The notes: generated by a model from the sequence alone, not told the origin. Counted from the stretch's first letter, positions 1-9,889 are shown. The stretch is 64,000 nt of DNA from Pseudofrankia saprophytica (GCF_000235425.2 NZ_KI912266.1:4658787-4722786), one strand, 5' to 3'. Made by a program: numbers and translations.

Positions 1-1
1 G

Positions 2-655
2 CCGGGCCTCGCGGGTTACGACACGCAGCGGGCGGTCACGTTCGTCGTGCTCGGGCAGGCGCTGATGACGACGTTCGCCGCGTTCGGCGGCATGATCGAC
101 GTGCCCTGGCGGGTGGAGAGCGGCGCGATCGTCCTCGACGTGGCGCGGCCGTTCGGGTTCCTGCGCTGGTGGCTGGCGCGGGAGATCGGGCGGGCGGCGG
201 TGTTCCTGGTCAGCCGCGCCCTGCCGGCCGGGGCCGTGGGGCTCGCGCTGTTCGGCGCCGTTCCGCCCGCGTCGAGGGCAGCTGCGGCGGGGTTCGCCTT
301 AAGCCTGGTGTTCGCCCTGCTGATCAGCTTCGGGATTCGTTATCTGGTCGGGCTCTCCGCGTTCTGGGTCATCGACGCACGCGGGACGCTCGCGATCTCG
401 GCGCTGACGATGACGTTCTTCTCCGGCGCCGTCCTGCCGTTGACGATCTTTCCCGGGGTCTTCGGCGAGGTCGCGAGGGCGCTGCCGTTCGGCGCGATCG
501 TTCAGGTCCCGATGGACATCTACCTGCGCCCGGCCGGCGGCACCGGGATAGGTCAGGCGCTCGCGTTCCAGGCGGCATGGGCGCTGGTCCTGCTGGTCGC
601 GAGCGACCTGGTCTCCAGGCTGGCGCTACGCCACGTCGTCACCCAGGGCGGCTGA
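2..655 (+). CDS. ABC-2 type exporter permease, first subunit (5' end cut by window edge)
   Basis: This is an integral membrane subunit of an ABC-2 type exporter. The reading frame is open from base 2, and the residues before the first GTG (base 47) read like the family (GYDTQRAVTFVVLGQAL), so the true start lies left of the window. The visible part has about five hydrophobic segments and no ATP-binding motif. It is followed after 3 bases by a second permease and then an ATPase, the usual two-permease plus one-ATPase layout of this exporter family. The substrate cannot be told from sequence. Confidence 0.85.
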   Translation, partial: PGLAGYDTQRAVTFVVLGQALMTTFAAFGGMIDVPWRVESGAIVLDVARPFGFLRWWLAREIGRAAVFLVSRALPAGAVGLALFGAVPPASRAAAAGFALSLVFALLISFGIRYLVGLSAFWVIDARGTLAISALTMTFFSGAVLPLTIFPGVFGEVARALPFGAIVQVPMDIYLRPAGGTGIGQALAFQAAWALVLLVASDLVSRLALRHVVTQGG

Positions 656-658
656 CCG

Positions 659-1543
659 ATGGTCACCAGGGCGGCCGGGTCGGCGGTCGAGGCGGAGCCG
701 ACGGGCCCGGCGGCGCGGATCCGGGCCGTCCGTGGCCTGCTGTGGGCGGAGGCGGCGGCCTACGTGCTGCTCGTGCGGGTCGCGTTCCGTGAGGCGGCGC
801 AGTACCGGGCGTCGCTCGCGCTGCGATCGCTCACCGAAGCCGCGGGGACCGTGCTCGACCTCGTCGCGATCGGCATCGTGTTCGCCCACCTGCCGGCGCT
901 GGAGGGGTTCTCACTGGCCGAGGTGGCCTTCCTCTACGGCACGTCCGCGCTCGCGTTCGCGCTGGCCGAGGCGTTCCTCGGCCCGGTCGACCGGATCGGC
1001 TGGCACATCAACGACGGCCGGTTCGACGTCGTGCTGATCCGTCCCGTGAGCGTGCTCGTGCAGGCGGCGACGATGGCGTTCTCGCCACAGCGGGTCGCCC
1101 GGGTCGCCCAGCCGATGGTGATCGTCGTCGTCAGTTGTCTCGCGCTGCACGTCCACTGGACCGCGGACCGGGTGCTGCTGGTGCCGGCGATGGTCCTGTG
1201 CGGCGCGGTCCTCGCCGCGAGCGCGTTCGTCGCGACCGCCGCGGTCCTGTTCGTCGCCCCGGACGCGACGGTCGCCGTCGTGGCGAGCACGCAGGGCTCG
1301 GCACTGGCCGCGCGCTACCCGATGACGGTCTACGGCCACCACCTGGCGCTGTTGCTCACCGTCGTGCTGCCCATCGGGTTCGTGAGCTGGCTGCCGGCGC
1401 TGCACGTCCTGTCCCGGCCCGACCCGCTTGGCCTGCCGACGGCGCTGCGCTTCGCCTCGCCGCTGGTCGCGGCCGCCGCGGCCGGCCTGGCGGCGCTCGC
1501 CTGGCGGGCCGGCGTGCGGCGCTACCGAAGCACGGGGAGCTGA
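659..1543 (+). CDS. ABC-2 type exporter permease, second subunit
   Basis: A 294-residue membrane protein with about six hydrophobic segments and the DRIGWHINDGRFDVVLIRPVS region typical of the second permease in actinobacterial three-gene ABC-2 exporters. The ATG lies 3 bases after the upstream permease stop, so the genes are almost certainly cotranscribed and translationally coupled. It should pair with the upstream permease to form the channel driven by the downstream ATPase. The cargo is unknown. Confidence 0.85.
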   Translation: MVTRAAGSAVEAEPTGPAARIRAVRGLLWAEAAAYVLLVRVAFREAAQYRASLALRSLTEAAGTVLDLVAIGIVFAHLPALEGFSLAEVAFLYGTSALAFALAEAFLGPVDRIGWHINDGRFDVVLIRPVSVLVQAATMAFSPQRVARVAQPMVIVVVSCLALHVHWTADRVLLVPAMVLCGAVLAASAFVATAAVLFVAPDATVAVVASTQGSALAARYPMTVYGHHLALLLTVVLPIGFVSWLPALHVLSRPDPLGLPTALRFASPLVAAAAAGLAALAWRAGVRRYRSTGS

Positions 1544-1550
1544 CCGACCC

Positions 1551-2615
1551 ATGACCGACCTGATAGCCGGCCCCGACGAGGCCGGCAGCGGCGACGCTGG
1601 CGGCGGGGCCGGTCGCACCCAGCAGCCCGTCGTCATCGAGGTGACCGGGGCGACGAAGACGTTCGTCCAGCGCCGCCGGATCGCCGGGCAGCGGCTGCGG
1701 CGCGAACGGGTGGACGTCCACGCGGTGCGGGACGTGTCGTTCACCGTCCGGGCCGGGGAGATCATCGGCTATCTCGGCCCGAATGGCGCCGGGAAGAGCA
1801 CGACGATCAAGATGCTGATCGGCGTGCTCACCCCGACGGGCGGGCGGCTGCGGGTCGCCGGGCTCGACCCGGCCCGCCAGCGGATCGCGCTCGCCCGCCG
1901 GATCGGCGTCGTGTTCGGGCAGCGCTCGACGCTGTGGTGGGACCTGCCGCTGCGTGACAGCTTCGAGCTGGTCCGCCACCTCTACCGGGTGCCGCCCGGC
2001 CAGTTCCGCGCGAACCTCGCCCGGTTCGTCGAGATGCTCGACCTCGGCCCGTTCCTGGACACCCCGGTGCGCCAGCTCTCCCTCGGCCAGCGGATGCGCG
2101 GCGACCTGACCGCCGCGTTCCTGCACGACCCGGCGATCGTCTACCTCGACGAACCCACCATCGGCCTCGACGTCGTCTCCAAGGCGGCCGTGCGCGCCTT
2201 CCTCGCCGAGAAGAACCGCGAACAGGCCACCACGATCATGCTGACGACGCACGACACCGCCGACATCGAACAGCTCTGCCAACGCGTCCTGGTGATCGAC
2301 CACGGCCGCCTCGGCTTCGACGGCGACCTCGCCACCCTGCGCGACCGCCTCGGCGGCGAACGCACCCTCATCGTCGACCTGGCCACCCCACTGCCCCCAC
2401 TCAGCGTCACCACCCCCGGCGCCCGGGTAATCCGCGTCGACGGCCCCCGGCAGTGGCTCGCCTTCCCCGCCAAGGCCAGCGCCGCCCCCCTCGTCGCCGA
2501 GGTCGCCGCCCGCTACCCCCTCGTCGACCTCGCGATCCGCGAACCCCCCATCGAGGACGTCATCACCCGCCTCTACACAACCGGAGCCACAGCGCCGGAA
2601 ACCGCGGCGAGCTGA
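1551..2615 (+). CDS. ABC-2 exporter ATP-binding protein
   Basis: This 354-residue ATPase energises the exporter of the two preceding permeases. Walker A is GPNGAGKST, the signature is LSLGQRMRGDL and Walker B is VYLDEPTIGLD, followed by the switch histidine in TTHD. I place the start at the ATG at 1551, 7 bases after the permease stop. A longer open frame from 1428 would overlap the permease and does not look coding. The LSLGQ signature, rather than LSGGQ, is typical of the DrrA/NatA-like subgroup that works with two different permeases. The C-terminal 90 residues are an accessory domain of this subgroup. Confidence 0.9.
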   Translation: MTDLIAGPDEAGSGDAGGGAGRTQQPVVIEVTGATKTFVQRRRIAGQRLRRERVDVHAVRDVSFTVRAGEIIGYLGPNGAGKSTTIKMLIGVLTPTGGRLRVAGLDPARQRIALARRIGVVFGQRSTLWWDLPLRDSFELVRHLYRVPPGQFRANLARFVEMLDLGPFLDTPVRQLSLGQRMRGDLTAAFLHDPAIVYLDEPTIGLDVVSKAAVRAFLAEKNREQATTIMLTTHDTADIEQLCQRVLVIDHGRLGFDGDLATLRDRLGGERTLIVDLATPLPPLSVTTPGARVIRVDGPRQWLAFPAKASAAPLVAEVAARYPLVDLAIREPPIEDVITRLYTTGATAPETAAS

Positions 2616-2646
2616 CGGCTCGGCGTCGTGGACGGGAGGACCGCGC

Positions 2647-3363
2647 CTACGGTGCCGTGGGACGGGTGACCGGGACAGGCTGGCCGCCGCCGCGGCGTAG
2701 CAGCAGCACACAGGTGATGAGCATCCAGAGCCACGTCGCGAGGTACGGCGGGTTCCACAGCACGTCGGACGACCAGGCGAAGCGGGCCAGCACCAGGAGG
2801 GCTCCGCTGACGACGCCGAGCCAGCCCAGCCAACGCGGGAAGACACCGGCCGCGAGTGAGGCAAGCCCCGAGGCCAGGGCGAAGCCGCCCAGGGCGAGGC
2901 GGGCGTTGGCGAAGCCGAAGGCAGTCACGTCCCAGGCGTAGGCCGCCAGCGGAGGGTCGATCACGCCGCCGCGGTGGGCGCCCGCCTCGACGCTGGTGTT
3001 GACCAGGCCGAAGGCGACGAAGAGCACCCCCGACATCAGCGCCACCGTCGAGCACCACGGCGGCTCGGGCTCGGCGCGGCGCAGGATCTGGCTCAGCCCG
3101 ACGGCGAACCACAGGAACACCAGCAGGCTCACGGCGAAGAGGGCGGACGCCGCCTGCAGCCAGGCGCCGTCGGCCTCGCGGAGGTAGCGGGCGGCCTGCG
3201 CGACAGTGGCCACCGTCGGTGGTTCCCCGTCGCCGATGACGATGACCGAGCCGAAGATCAGCACGATCGCGGCCAGGCCGACCGCGCCGGTGACGCGCTC
3301 CAGACGAGGCCACGTGCGGTCGGGAGCGGACAGACGGTCGGGAGCGGACAGGTCGGTCGTCAT
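2647..3363 (-). CDS. Hypothetical multi-pass membrane protein
   Basis: A 238-residue protein with about six hydrophobic helices and a short polar N-terminus containing a repeated LSAPDR. An AGGAGG-type ribosome binding site precedes the ATG at 3363. It begins 26 bases after the multicopper oxidase stop on the same strand and is the last gene of that four-gene operon. I do not recognise a catalytic motif. The layout resembles DUF4386-like actinobacterial membrane proteins, but that is only a resemblance. Its position suggests a link to the copper/oxidase operon. Confidence 0.7.
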   Translation of the reverse strand: MTTDLSAPDRLSAPDRTWPRLERVTGAVGLAAIVLIFGSVIVIGDGEPPTVATVAQAARYLREADGAWLQAASALFAVSLLVFLWFAVGLSQILRRAEPEPPWCSTVALMSGVLFVAFGLVNTSVEAGAHRGGVIDPPLAAYAWDVTAFGFANARLALGGFALASGLASLAAGVFPRWLGWLGVVSGALLVLARFAWSSDVLWNPPYLATWLWMLITCVLLLRRGGGQPVPVTRPTAP

Positions 3364-3389
3364 CTCGGTCCTCCTCGGGTGGACGTCGG

Positions 3390-4970
3390 CTAGCGGGTGC
3401 GGAAGGCGGCCATCATGGCCATGTCCTCGTGTTCGAGGTTGTGACAGTGCAGGAGGTACCGGCCGGGATAGTCGGTGAAGCGCACGAGCACCTCGACGGT
3501 CTCGCTGGGCGAGACGTCCACGGTGTCCTTCCAGCCGAGGTCGTGCGGGCCGGGCGCGCCGCCGCGCCGCGACAGCACCTGGAACGGGTTCAGGTGCGTG
3601 TGCACGGGGTGGTGCAGGTCGCTGGTGAACCGCCAGATCTCGACGTCACCGAGGGCGACGTCGGCGTCGATGCGGGCGGGGTCGAAGGGCTGGTCGTTGA
3701 TCAGCCAGCCAGGGTGCTCGCCGGTGGGTGCTCGGCGGAAGCGCCAGTCGCGGGTCCGTACGGCCTGGCTGCGCCGGAGGGGCTCGAGGTGGCTGAGGCG
3801 CGGCGGCACGTGGCTGTCGTCGCTGGCACGTCCCGTGACGCGGAACAGCATGATCTGCGCGGTGGATCCGGCTCCCAGCGCGTTGTCCAGCGTGACGGCG
3901 GTGCCGGGCGGGAAGGCGGCGAAGTCGACGACCACGTCGGCGCGTTCGCCCGGGGCCAGCACGATGGTTGCCTGTTCGACGGGGTGGTCGAGCAGTCCGC
4001 CGTCCGATCCGATCTGGACGAACGGCGTCCGCGCCGGATCGAGGCGGAGCTGGTAGCGGCGGGCGTTGGACGCGTTGAGCAGCCGGAGGCGGTAGTGGGT
4101 GGCCGTCACCTCCAGTACCGGCCAGGGTGCGCCGTTGACCAGGATGACGTCGCCGAGCACACCCTCCATGTAGGTGTCGGTCACGCCGCCGGTGATGTGG
4201 AGCATCCAGTCGAGCGACGGGTAGAGGAACGAGCCGTCGGCGTCGAAGGCGCGATCAGTGATCATCAGCGGGATGTCGCGGTCACCCCGGGGCAGCGGCA
4301 GGGCTGCCTCTTCGTCGTCGGTGACCAGGTGGAAGCCGGCCAGGCCGCGGTAGACCTGCGGACCGGTGAAGTCCATGCGGTGGTCGTGGTACCAGAGCGT
4401 CGCGGCCCGCTGCCGCATCGGATAGGTGTAGTCGCGCCGGCCGGCCGCGACGGCGCCGCCGTCCATGGGCATCGTGGCGCCGCCGTCCATGGGCACGGCG
4501 GCCCCGCCGTCCATGGCATGTGTGTGCTCGGACCAGCCGGCCGCGGGCAGGATGAGGTCGGTGGGGTAGCCGTCGCTGTCGGCCGGGGTGTGCCCGCCGT
4601 GCAGATGGACGGCGACCGGGACGGCGAGTTCGTTGTGGTGGGTGACCACGGTGGTCCGGTTGCCGCGGCTGACGATGGTGGGGCCCGGGAAGATGCCGTC
4701 GTAGCCGAAGATCCGGGTGCGCAGCCCCGGCAGCAGCTCGACGTCGGCCTCGCGCTGCGCGATCTCGTAGAAGTCGGTGGTCGCGTCGGTCCGGACCGGC
4801 CGGGCCACCGGCGGCACCGGCAGCGGGACGGTGTAGGGCTCGGGCAGCCTGGCGCGGCTGTGCAGCAGCTCGCCGGTCTGGCCACGAGGGCTGGACAGGG
4901 CGAGGCCGCCGAAGCTGGCCACGCCGAGCGCGGACAGCCCGAGCGCGCCGAGCACGTGCCGCCGGTTCAC
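3390..4970 (-). CDS. Multicopper oxidase, Tat-exported
   Basis: A CotA/CueO-type multicopper oxidase of 526 residues, expected to oxidise phenols or metal ions with reduction of O2 to water outside the membrane. The start is the GTG at 4970, which overlaps the stop of the upstream gene as GTGA; it gives an N-terminus NRRHVLG followed by a hydrophobic stretch, a twin-arginine signal. Copper ligands are visible: HLHGG (from 122), WYHDH (193-197), HPVHTHLNPF and the C-terminal H508-C509-H510 with H514 and M519. A Met-containing 8-residue repeat sits between the first two ligand sets. It is cotranscribed with three membrane proteins. Laccase, bilirubin-oxidase-like or cuprous oxidase activity are all possible. 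Confidence 0.93.
   Translation of the reverse strand: MNRRHVLGALGLSALGVASFGGLALSSPRGQTGELLHSRARLPEPYTVPLPVPPVARPVRTDATTDFYEIAQREADVELLPGLRTRIFGYDGIFPGPTIVSRGNRTTVVTHHNELAVPVAVHLHGGHTPADSDGYPTDLILPAAGWSEHTHAMDGGAAVPMDGGATMPMDGGAVAAGRRDYTYPMRQRAATLWYHDHRMDFTGPQVYRGLAGFHLVTDDEEAALPLPRGDRDIPLMITDRAFDADGSFLYPSLDWMLHITGGVTDTYMEGVLGDVILVNGAPWPVLEVTATHYRLRLLNASNARRYQLRLDPARTPFVQIGSDGGLLDHPVEQATIVLAPGERADVVVDFAAFPPGTAVTLDNALGAGSTAQIMLFRVTGRASDDSHVPPRLSHLEPLRRSQAVRTRDWRFRRAPTGEHPGWLINDQPFDPARIDADVALGDVEIWRFTSDLHHPVHTHLNPFQVLSRRGGAPGPHDLGWKDTVDVSPSETVEVLVRFTDYPGRYLLHCHNLEHEDMAMMAAFRTR
4452..4518. repeat. Three 24-bp in-frame repeats inside the multicopper oxidase
   Basis: Three near-identical copies with a 24-bp period encode MDGGAAVP, MDGGATMP and MDGGAVAA in the oxidase. 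The unit keeps the frame (8 residues), so it lengthens a Met/Asp loop between copper-ligand blocks one and two. Confidence 0.85.
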
Positions 4971-5479
4971 CGGGCACGCTTCCGGCGAGCCCGGCGCGGC
5001 CGCGGGGTGGCGGCGTCGGCGCGGAACAGCCACACGGTGGTCAGGATCTGGCCCACGACGAGGGACACGCCCAGCGGCAGGTGGACCACGAGCAGCCGTT
5101 CGTAGCCCATCCCGACCTGAACCTCGACCAGCAGCGCGATGGCAAGGCTGGCCCAGATCGGCCAGGCCCGCCCCCGGCCCTTCCAGACGAAGGCGATCGC
5201 GCAGACCAGCTGGATCACGTCGAGCCCGGTGACCACGATCGCGTTCGCGTCGTGCAGGGCCAGCGCGTCGACGTCACCCTCCAGGTACTCCCCGGCGAGG
5301 ACCGGCTGGCCGAGGAACGCGAGCGCATGCAGCACCGCGACGACGCGTAGCACGAGGAGCGTCACGCGGGGGCCGGCCTGTGCCAGCGGGCGCGGGCCGG
5401 CGGCCTGCTCCGGGATGGTCTCCCCGGACCCGCTCCCGGGGAGACCATGCGCGTCCGCCACGTCCGACACGTGGGTCAC
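4967..5479 (-). CDS. Hypothetical membrane protein of the oxidase operon
   Basis: A 170-residue protein with about four hydrophobic helices (from LLVLRVVAVLHALAFLGQPVL to VGQILTTVWLF) and a basic C-terminus. The start is the GTG at 5479, chosen because it overlaps the upstream stop as GTGA; the open frame upstream of it looks like out-of-frame translation of the neighbour. The same GTGA overlap joins it to the multicopper oxidase. I see no known catalytic motif. A role in assembling or anchoring the oxidase is inference from operon structure only. Confidence 0.72.
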   Translation of the reverse strand: MTHVSDVADAHGLPGSGSGETIPEQAAGPRPLAQAGPRVTLLVLRVVAVLHALAFLGQPVLAGEYLEGDVDALALHDANAIVVTGLDVIQLVCAIAFVWKGRGRAWPIWASLAIALLVEVQVGMGYERLLVVHLPLGVSLVVGQILTTVWLFRADAATPRPRRARRKRAR

Positions 5480-6222
5480 GGCAGGCGGACCTCGCGGTCT
5501 GGCCCGTGCACCGCGGTGGCCGGCGCCGCGGGAGCCGGGTCGGTGTAGGTGGCGGCGCAGAGCACGAGCAGGCCCAGGCTCCACACCCCGGCGCCGGCCG
5601 CGAGGAGGTCGGGCGAGGGGCTCATGGCCAGCAACGCCACCGACCCGACAGCCGCGGCGAGCGGGGTGCGCCGACGCCAACCTGTCCAACGTCCGGCCCG
5701 TGACGAGGCCACCGTGAGCAGGATGTATCCGGTCACCGAGAGCAGCGTCGCCAACACGAACATCATGATCACGACAAGGGCGCCGGTGTCGGAGACTCGG
5801 TCGCCGCGGACCGCGATCGAGGCGAGCTCGGCGGCGGTGAACAGCCCGAGCGCGCCGAGCGCGAGGCCCCCGCCGACCCGCGCGGCCCGGCCCGAGCCGG
5901 CGGCGCCGCTGCGGGCGAACCCCAGCACGCCGACGAGCACCAGCGCATGCAGCAGCGCGTTGACGAGGGCGGCCGCGACGAACGCCCCACTCGAGAACGG
6001 GTAGCTGTAGATCTTGGTCGACACGTCTGTCCCCGGCAGGACGACCGCCAGCACCACGACCTCGTCGACCACGGTGGCCGCTGCGCCGACGACACCCACC
6101 GCCGCCATCCGCCGCACCGACGCGCCGCGCGGGCCGCGCGGGCCGCGCGGGCCGCTCGTGGATCCGCCGGACGACGCCGCCCGGCCGCCGTTCGTCGTAC
6201 TTACGTCATTCGCCGTCGCCAT
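5476..6222 (-). CDS. Hypothetical membrane protein, first gene of oxidase operon
   Basis: A 248-residue protein with about six hydrophobic helices after a polar N-terminus that contains a collagen-like GPRGPRGPRG run, encoded by three 9-bp repeats near 6128-6156. A clear ribosome binding site (GGGAGGAC) precedes the ATG at 6222. It is the first gene of the operon running through 5479, 4970 and 3363. I do not recognise the family. Confidence 0.72.
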   Translation of the reverse strand: MATANDVSTTNGGRAASSGGSTSGPRGPRGPRGASVRRMAAVGVVGAAATVVDEVVVLAVVLPGTDVSTKIYSYPFSSGAFVAAALVNALLHALVLVGVLGFARSGAAGSGRAARVGGGLALGALGLFTAAELASIAVRGDRVSDTGALVVIMMFVLATLLSVTGYILLTVASSRAGRWTGWRRRTPLAAAVGSVALLAMSPSPDLLAAGAGVWSLGLLVLCAATYTDPAPAAPATAVHGPDREVRLP

Positions 6223-6690
6223 CTCGTCCTCCCAAGTGGACGTGGTTCGGAATTGGTCAGACGCGGCTTTCCAGGAACCTTTCGCTTCTCACCTTGATCA
6301 GCCAAGGTCGCCGCGGGTCCGAGCCGACGACGGAAAAGGTTTCAGTGGTGACGCTCGCGTTCTGGGAGGTGAAGCTACGGCGGCGGTGATCGCCCAACAT
6401 CGGGGCAGGCACCGCATTTCCGTGCGCTCCCACCCGCAGCGGCACTAAGTACCAGTACGCAGCCGGGGCGAGTACCAACACCGTTGGCGGCGCCCGGTGG
6501 CTCTGGGACGATGGCGCGATGGCGGGTGCCGGACACTCCCATCCGAACGGGGCGTCTCGGCTCGGCCGGCCGTCGTCGCGATCGGGGCCGGCAGGCGCCA
6601 GCGGCCCGAGCGCGCCGGCCGGCCGCACGCGGGGCGGGTGAGCGTCGCCGCGCGGATCCAGCGCGGCGAGCGTGCCGGGAAGGGGGCAGG
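6223..6690. other. Divergent intergenic region with AGTACCA repeats
   Basis: This 468-bp gap separates the oxidase operon from a sensor kinase gene and should hold both promoters. It contains AGTACCA at 6448-6454 and again at 6471-6477, the first being part of a GTAC-CA-GTAC symmetrical site. Such sites suit a dimeric LuxR-type regulator like the one encoded just downstream, but that link is inference. I see no gene here. Confidence 0.35.
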
Positions 6691-8877
6691 GTGCGGACGT
6701 CGCCGTTCCGCGGCCGGCTGCTCCCGGCGGTCCTGCTCGGGCTGACGGTCGCCGCCGAGGTCGCCGCCGTCGTGCTGTCGTCGTCGCTCGAGCCGCGCTA
6801 CGACACGGTGCTCAACGCCATGTCCAACGTGACCTTCGCCGTCGCCGGGGCGCTGGTCGCCGTCCGTCACCCGCGCCATCCGATCGGCTGGCTGCTGTGC
6901 GCCTGCGGCGCCCAGAGCGCGCTGACGGAGCTCGCCCAGGGCTATGGGCTACGGGCGGCGGCGCTCGGCTGGCCGGGCGGCCCCGCGGCCGAATGGTTCA
7001 ACGCGACGACGAGCTGGACGCTCGGCAGCCTGATCCTGACCTCGATCTTCCTGCTCTTCCCCGACGGCCGCCTGCCCGGCCGGCACTGGCGGTGGGCGCT
7101 GTGGGCCAACGGCCTCGGCGGCGCCCTCGCCGTGCCGGGATGGGGTTTCAGCCACCTGTCCGACGCCGGTTTCGTCTCCGGGCACAACCCCCTGGCCACG
7201 GACGCGATCCCGACGAACGTCGTCTTCGCCGCCAGCGCCGCCCTGGTCATCGGCGGGCTGGTCGCCTCCGTCGCGGCGCTCGGAGTGCGGCTGCGCGCCG
7301 CGCGTGGCGCCCTCCGGCAGCAGCTCAAGTGGTTCACCTACGCCGCCGCGGTCGCCGGGGTGTTGCTGCCAGCGTCCCTGGTGCTGTGGAACGCCTGGCC
7401 CGGGGCGCGCGTCCTGTCGGCCGTGGCGGTGACCGTGCTCCCGATCGGCGCCTGCGTCGCGATCCTGCGCTACCGGCTCTACGACATCGACGTCGTCATC
7501 AACCGCACCCTCGTCTACGGCACGATCACCGTCCTGCTGGCGGCGGCGTTCGCGGCGACCGTCCTCGCCCTCGGCACGGTGCTCGGCCGTGGCTCCCCGG
7601 TGGCGACGGCGGGCGCCACGCTGGTCATCGTGGTCGCGTTCCGGCCGCTACGCGCCCGGGTGCAGGCCGGCGTCGACCGTCGGTTCAACCGCGCCCGCTA
7701 CGACGCGCTGCGCCGGATGGCCGACTTCCTCGACGCGCTGCGCGCCGACCGCGCGGCCCCCGAGCAGATCGGCGACGTGCTGCGCGGCCTGCTCGACGAT
7801 CCGGGCCTGGACCTGCTGTTCTTTCAGACGGAGAGCGCGGCATACGTGGACGCCGACGGCGAGCCGGTCGCGGACGTCGCCGCGGCCGCGGCCGGCCGGG
7901 CGCGGCTGCCGATCAGCCGCCGTGACGAGCCAGTCGCGTTGGTGCTGCACCGCCCGCGGCCCGACCCCCTGCCCCGGGACGTCGTCCAGGCCGGCGGGCT
8001 GGCGATCGAGATCGCCCGGCTGCGGGTCGAGCTGCGCCGCCAGCTCGCCGAGGTGCGCGGCTCCCGGGCGCGGATCGTCGCCGCGGCCAACGAGGAACGC
8101 CGCCGGATCGAGCGGGATTTGCACGACGGGGCGCAACAACGGCTCGTCTCGATCGGCCTGGCGCTGCGGCACGCGCAGCACCAGCTCGGCGGCACCGCCG
8201 GGCCGGAGCGGGCGAGCCGCACTCTCGACGACGCGGTCACGCAGCTGGGCAGCGCCATCGACGAGCTGCGCGAGCTCGCCCGCGGCCTGCCCCCGGCGCA
8301 ACTCGGCGGCGGCCTCACCCCCGCCTTCACCGAACTCGCCCGCCAGTCCCCCGTCCCGGTCACGGTGCGCGTGAACCTGGTGCCCTCCGCCGCGGAGACG
8401 TCCACGCCCACCGCGATGCCGCCGACATCGGTGGCGTCGGCGGCCACCGCGACGATCACGGCTCCCGCCGCCGCGCCGTCGGCCGGGGCCGCGATGGCCG
8501 CGGCCGACGGTGACGCGACGGGTCGGACAGCGGGCGCCGGGCCTGCCGGCGCGGTCCGCGGAGACGGACCGAAGGGCGCGGGCGTCGGGCGACTGGACCG
8601 CCGAGTCGAGGTCGCCGCCTACTTCGTCGGAAGCGAGGGGGTCACGAACGCCGTGAAGCACGCGCAGGCCCGCCGGATCGAGCTGAGCGCCGAGGTCCGC
8701 GACGGCCGGCTCGTCGTCGCCGTGGCGGACGACGGGGTCGGCGGCGCCACGCCGGCAGGCGGGACGGGGCTGCGCGGGCTCGCCGAGCGGGTCGCCGCCC
8801 TGGGCGGGACTCTGCGGATCGCGAGCGGCCCGGGCGCCGGCACCGTGCTCACGGCGGAGCTGCCGTGCGGCTCGTGA
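6691..8877 (+). CDS. Membrane sensor histidine kinase, HisKA_3 type
   Basis: A 728-residue sensor kinase. The N-terminal half has about eight membrane segments, ending near the [17 protein letters not shown] stretch common in actinobacterial kinases. A GAF-like region follows, then the phosphoacceptor helix [12 protein letters not shown] with H478, and a C-terminal HATPase domain (N box [11 protein letters not shown] box DDGVGG and [11 protein letters not shown]). I choose the GTG at 6691, preceded by AAGGGGG. An Ala/Thr/Gly-rich insertion of roughly 65 residues separates the phosphoacceptor and ATPase domains, longer than usual. The response regulator at 8969 is the likely partner. Confidence 0.9.
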   Translation: MRTSPFRGRLLPAVLLGLTVAAEVAAVVLSSSLEPRYDTVLNAMSNVTFAVAGALVAVRHPRHPIGWLLCACGAQSALTELAQGYGLRAAALGWPGGPAAEWFNATTSWTLGSLILTSIFLLFPDGRLPGRHWRWALWANGLGGALAVPGWGFSHLSDAGFVSGHNPLATDAIPTNVVFAASAALVIGGLVASVAALGVRLRAARGALRQQLKWFTYAAAVAGVLLPASLVLWNAWPGARVLSAVAVTVLPIGACVAILRYRLYDIDVVINRTLVYGTITVLLAAAFAATVLALGTVLGRGSPVATAGATLVIVVAFRPLRARVQAGVDRRFNRARYDALRRMADFLDALRADRAAPEQIGDVLRGLLDDPGLDLLFFQTESAAYVDADGEPVADVAAAAAGRARLPISRRDEPVALVLHRPRPDPLPRDVVQAGGLAIEIARLRVELRRQLAEVRGSRARIVAAANEERRRIERDLHDGAQQRLVSIGLALRHAQHQLGGTAGPERASRTLDDAVTQLGSAIDELRELARGLPPAQLGGGLTPAFTELARQSPVPVTVRVNLVPSAAETSTPTAMPPTSVASAATATITAPAAAPSAGAAMAAADGDATGRTAGAGPAGAVRGDGPKGAGVGRLDRRVEVAAYFVGSEGVTNAVKHAQARRIELSAEVRDGRLVVAVADDGVGGATPAGGTGLRGLAERVAALGGTLRIASGPGAGTVLTAELPCGS

Positions 8878-8968
8878 GCCGTGCCGCGCAGCCGGCCGCG
8901 GCGGCTGGGCGCGAGGGCTCCCATCACCTCGGGCGGCACCAGGCGAACGCGGGAGGGGTGGCCTGCGC

Positions 8969-9613
8969 ATGCGGGTGGTGATCGCCGAGGACCAGGTGCT
9001 GCTGCGCGAAGGGCTCGGCCGACTGTTCGAGGACGCCGAGCACGAGATCGTCGCCTCCGTCGGCGACGCGGATCGGCTGCTCGCCGCCGTCGACCAGCAC
9101 CGTCCCGACCTCGCCGTCGTCGACGTCCGCATGCCGCCGACGTTCACCGACGAGGGCACGGTCGCGGCCGGCGAGATCAAGCGACGCCACCCCGCGGTCG
9201 GGGTGCTCGTGCTCTCACAGCACGTCGAGACCACGCACGCCGTCCAGCTCGTCCCCCTCGGCGGGTTCGGCTACCTGCTCAAGGACCGGGTCCTGGACGT
9301 GAGCGAGTTCCTCGCCGCGGCCGAACGGGTCGCCCGCGGCGGCTCGGCGCTGGACCCGAAGGTGGTCGCAAGCCTGCTCGCCTCCCAGCGGACCGACGAC
9401 CCGCTCGCCGGGCTCACCGAGCGGGAACGTGAGGTCCTGCGGCTGATGGCCGAGGGAATGACGAACGTCGGCATCGCGCGCCGGCTCGTGCTGTCCGAGC
9501 GAACCGTCGAGGCGCACGTCCGCCACGTCCTGATCAAGCTCGACGTCCCCGATCACGCTGACGCCCACCGCCGGGTCCTGGCCGTCCTCACCCACCTCTC
9601 CCTGTCCGCGTGA
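8969..9613 (+). CDS. LuxR-family (NarL type) response regulator
   Basis: A 214-residue regulator with a receiver domain (acidic pocket ED near residue 7, phosphoacceptor D52 in VVDVRMPP, K in YLLKD) and a C-terminal LuxR helix-turn-helix ([25 protein letters not shown]). The ATG at 8969 has a GGGAGGGG ribosome binding site. It lies 91 bases after the sensor kinase and should be phosphorylated by it. Targets are unknown; the AGTACCA repeats upstream of the kinase are candidates. Confidence 0.92.
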   Translation: MRVVIAEDQVLLREGLGRLFEDAEHEIVASVGDADRLLAAVDQHRPDLAVVDVRMPPTFTDEGTVAAGEIKRRHPAVGVLVLSQHVETTHAVQLVPLGGFGYLLKDRVLDVSEFLAAAERVARGGSALDPKVVASLLASQRTDDPLAGLTEREREVLRLMAEGMTNVGIARRLVLSERTVEAHVRHVLIKLDVPDHADAHRRVLAVLTHLSLSA

Positions 9614-9889
9614 ACGGCTGGCCGACGGGCACCACGCCCCCGCGCTGATCGTCGCCACCGGCGGCTGCCGCAACCCCTCCGCACCGAACTCGCGTTCACG
9701 GGCTCCGCCAGCGGCGGCAACGGCGGCACGGTCCAGCTGTGGAACGTCGCCGAGCCGGACCACCCGCTGCCCGGCAGGACGCTGCGATGCGACACCACGA
9801 GGGTGTACGCGGTGGCGTTCTTCCCGGACGGGAAGACCCTGGCCACCGGCGGCGGCGACGCGACGGTCCGGCTGTGGGCGATGCCCTGA
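9614..9889 (+). pseudogene. Decayed WD40 beta-propeller fragment
   Basis: Immediately after the response regulator stop, a frame with no good start reads GGTVQLWNV and then VYAVAFFPDGKTLATGGGDATVRLW before a TGA at 9887. These are the ends of one WD40 repeat and a whole second one. Just upstream, a different frame reads PALIVATGG, which looks like another WD40 blade, so a frameshift probably divides the remnant. No start codon or ribosome binding site fits. I read it as the 3' end of a lost WD40-repeat gene. Confidence 0.75.
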
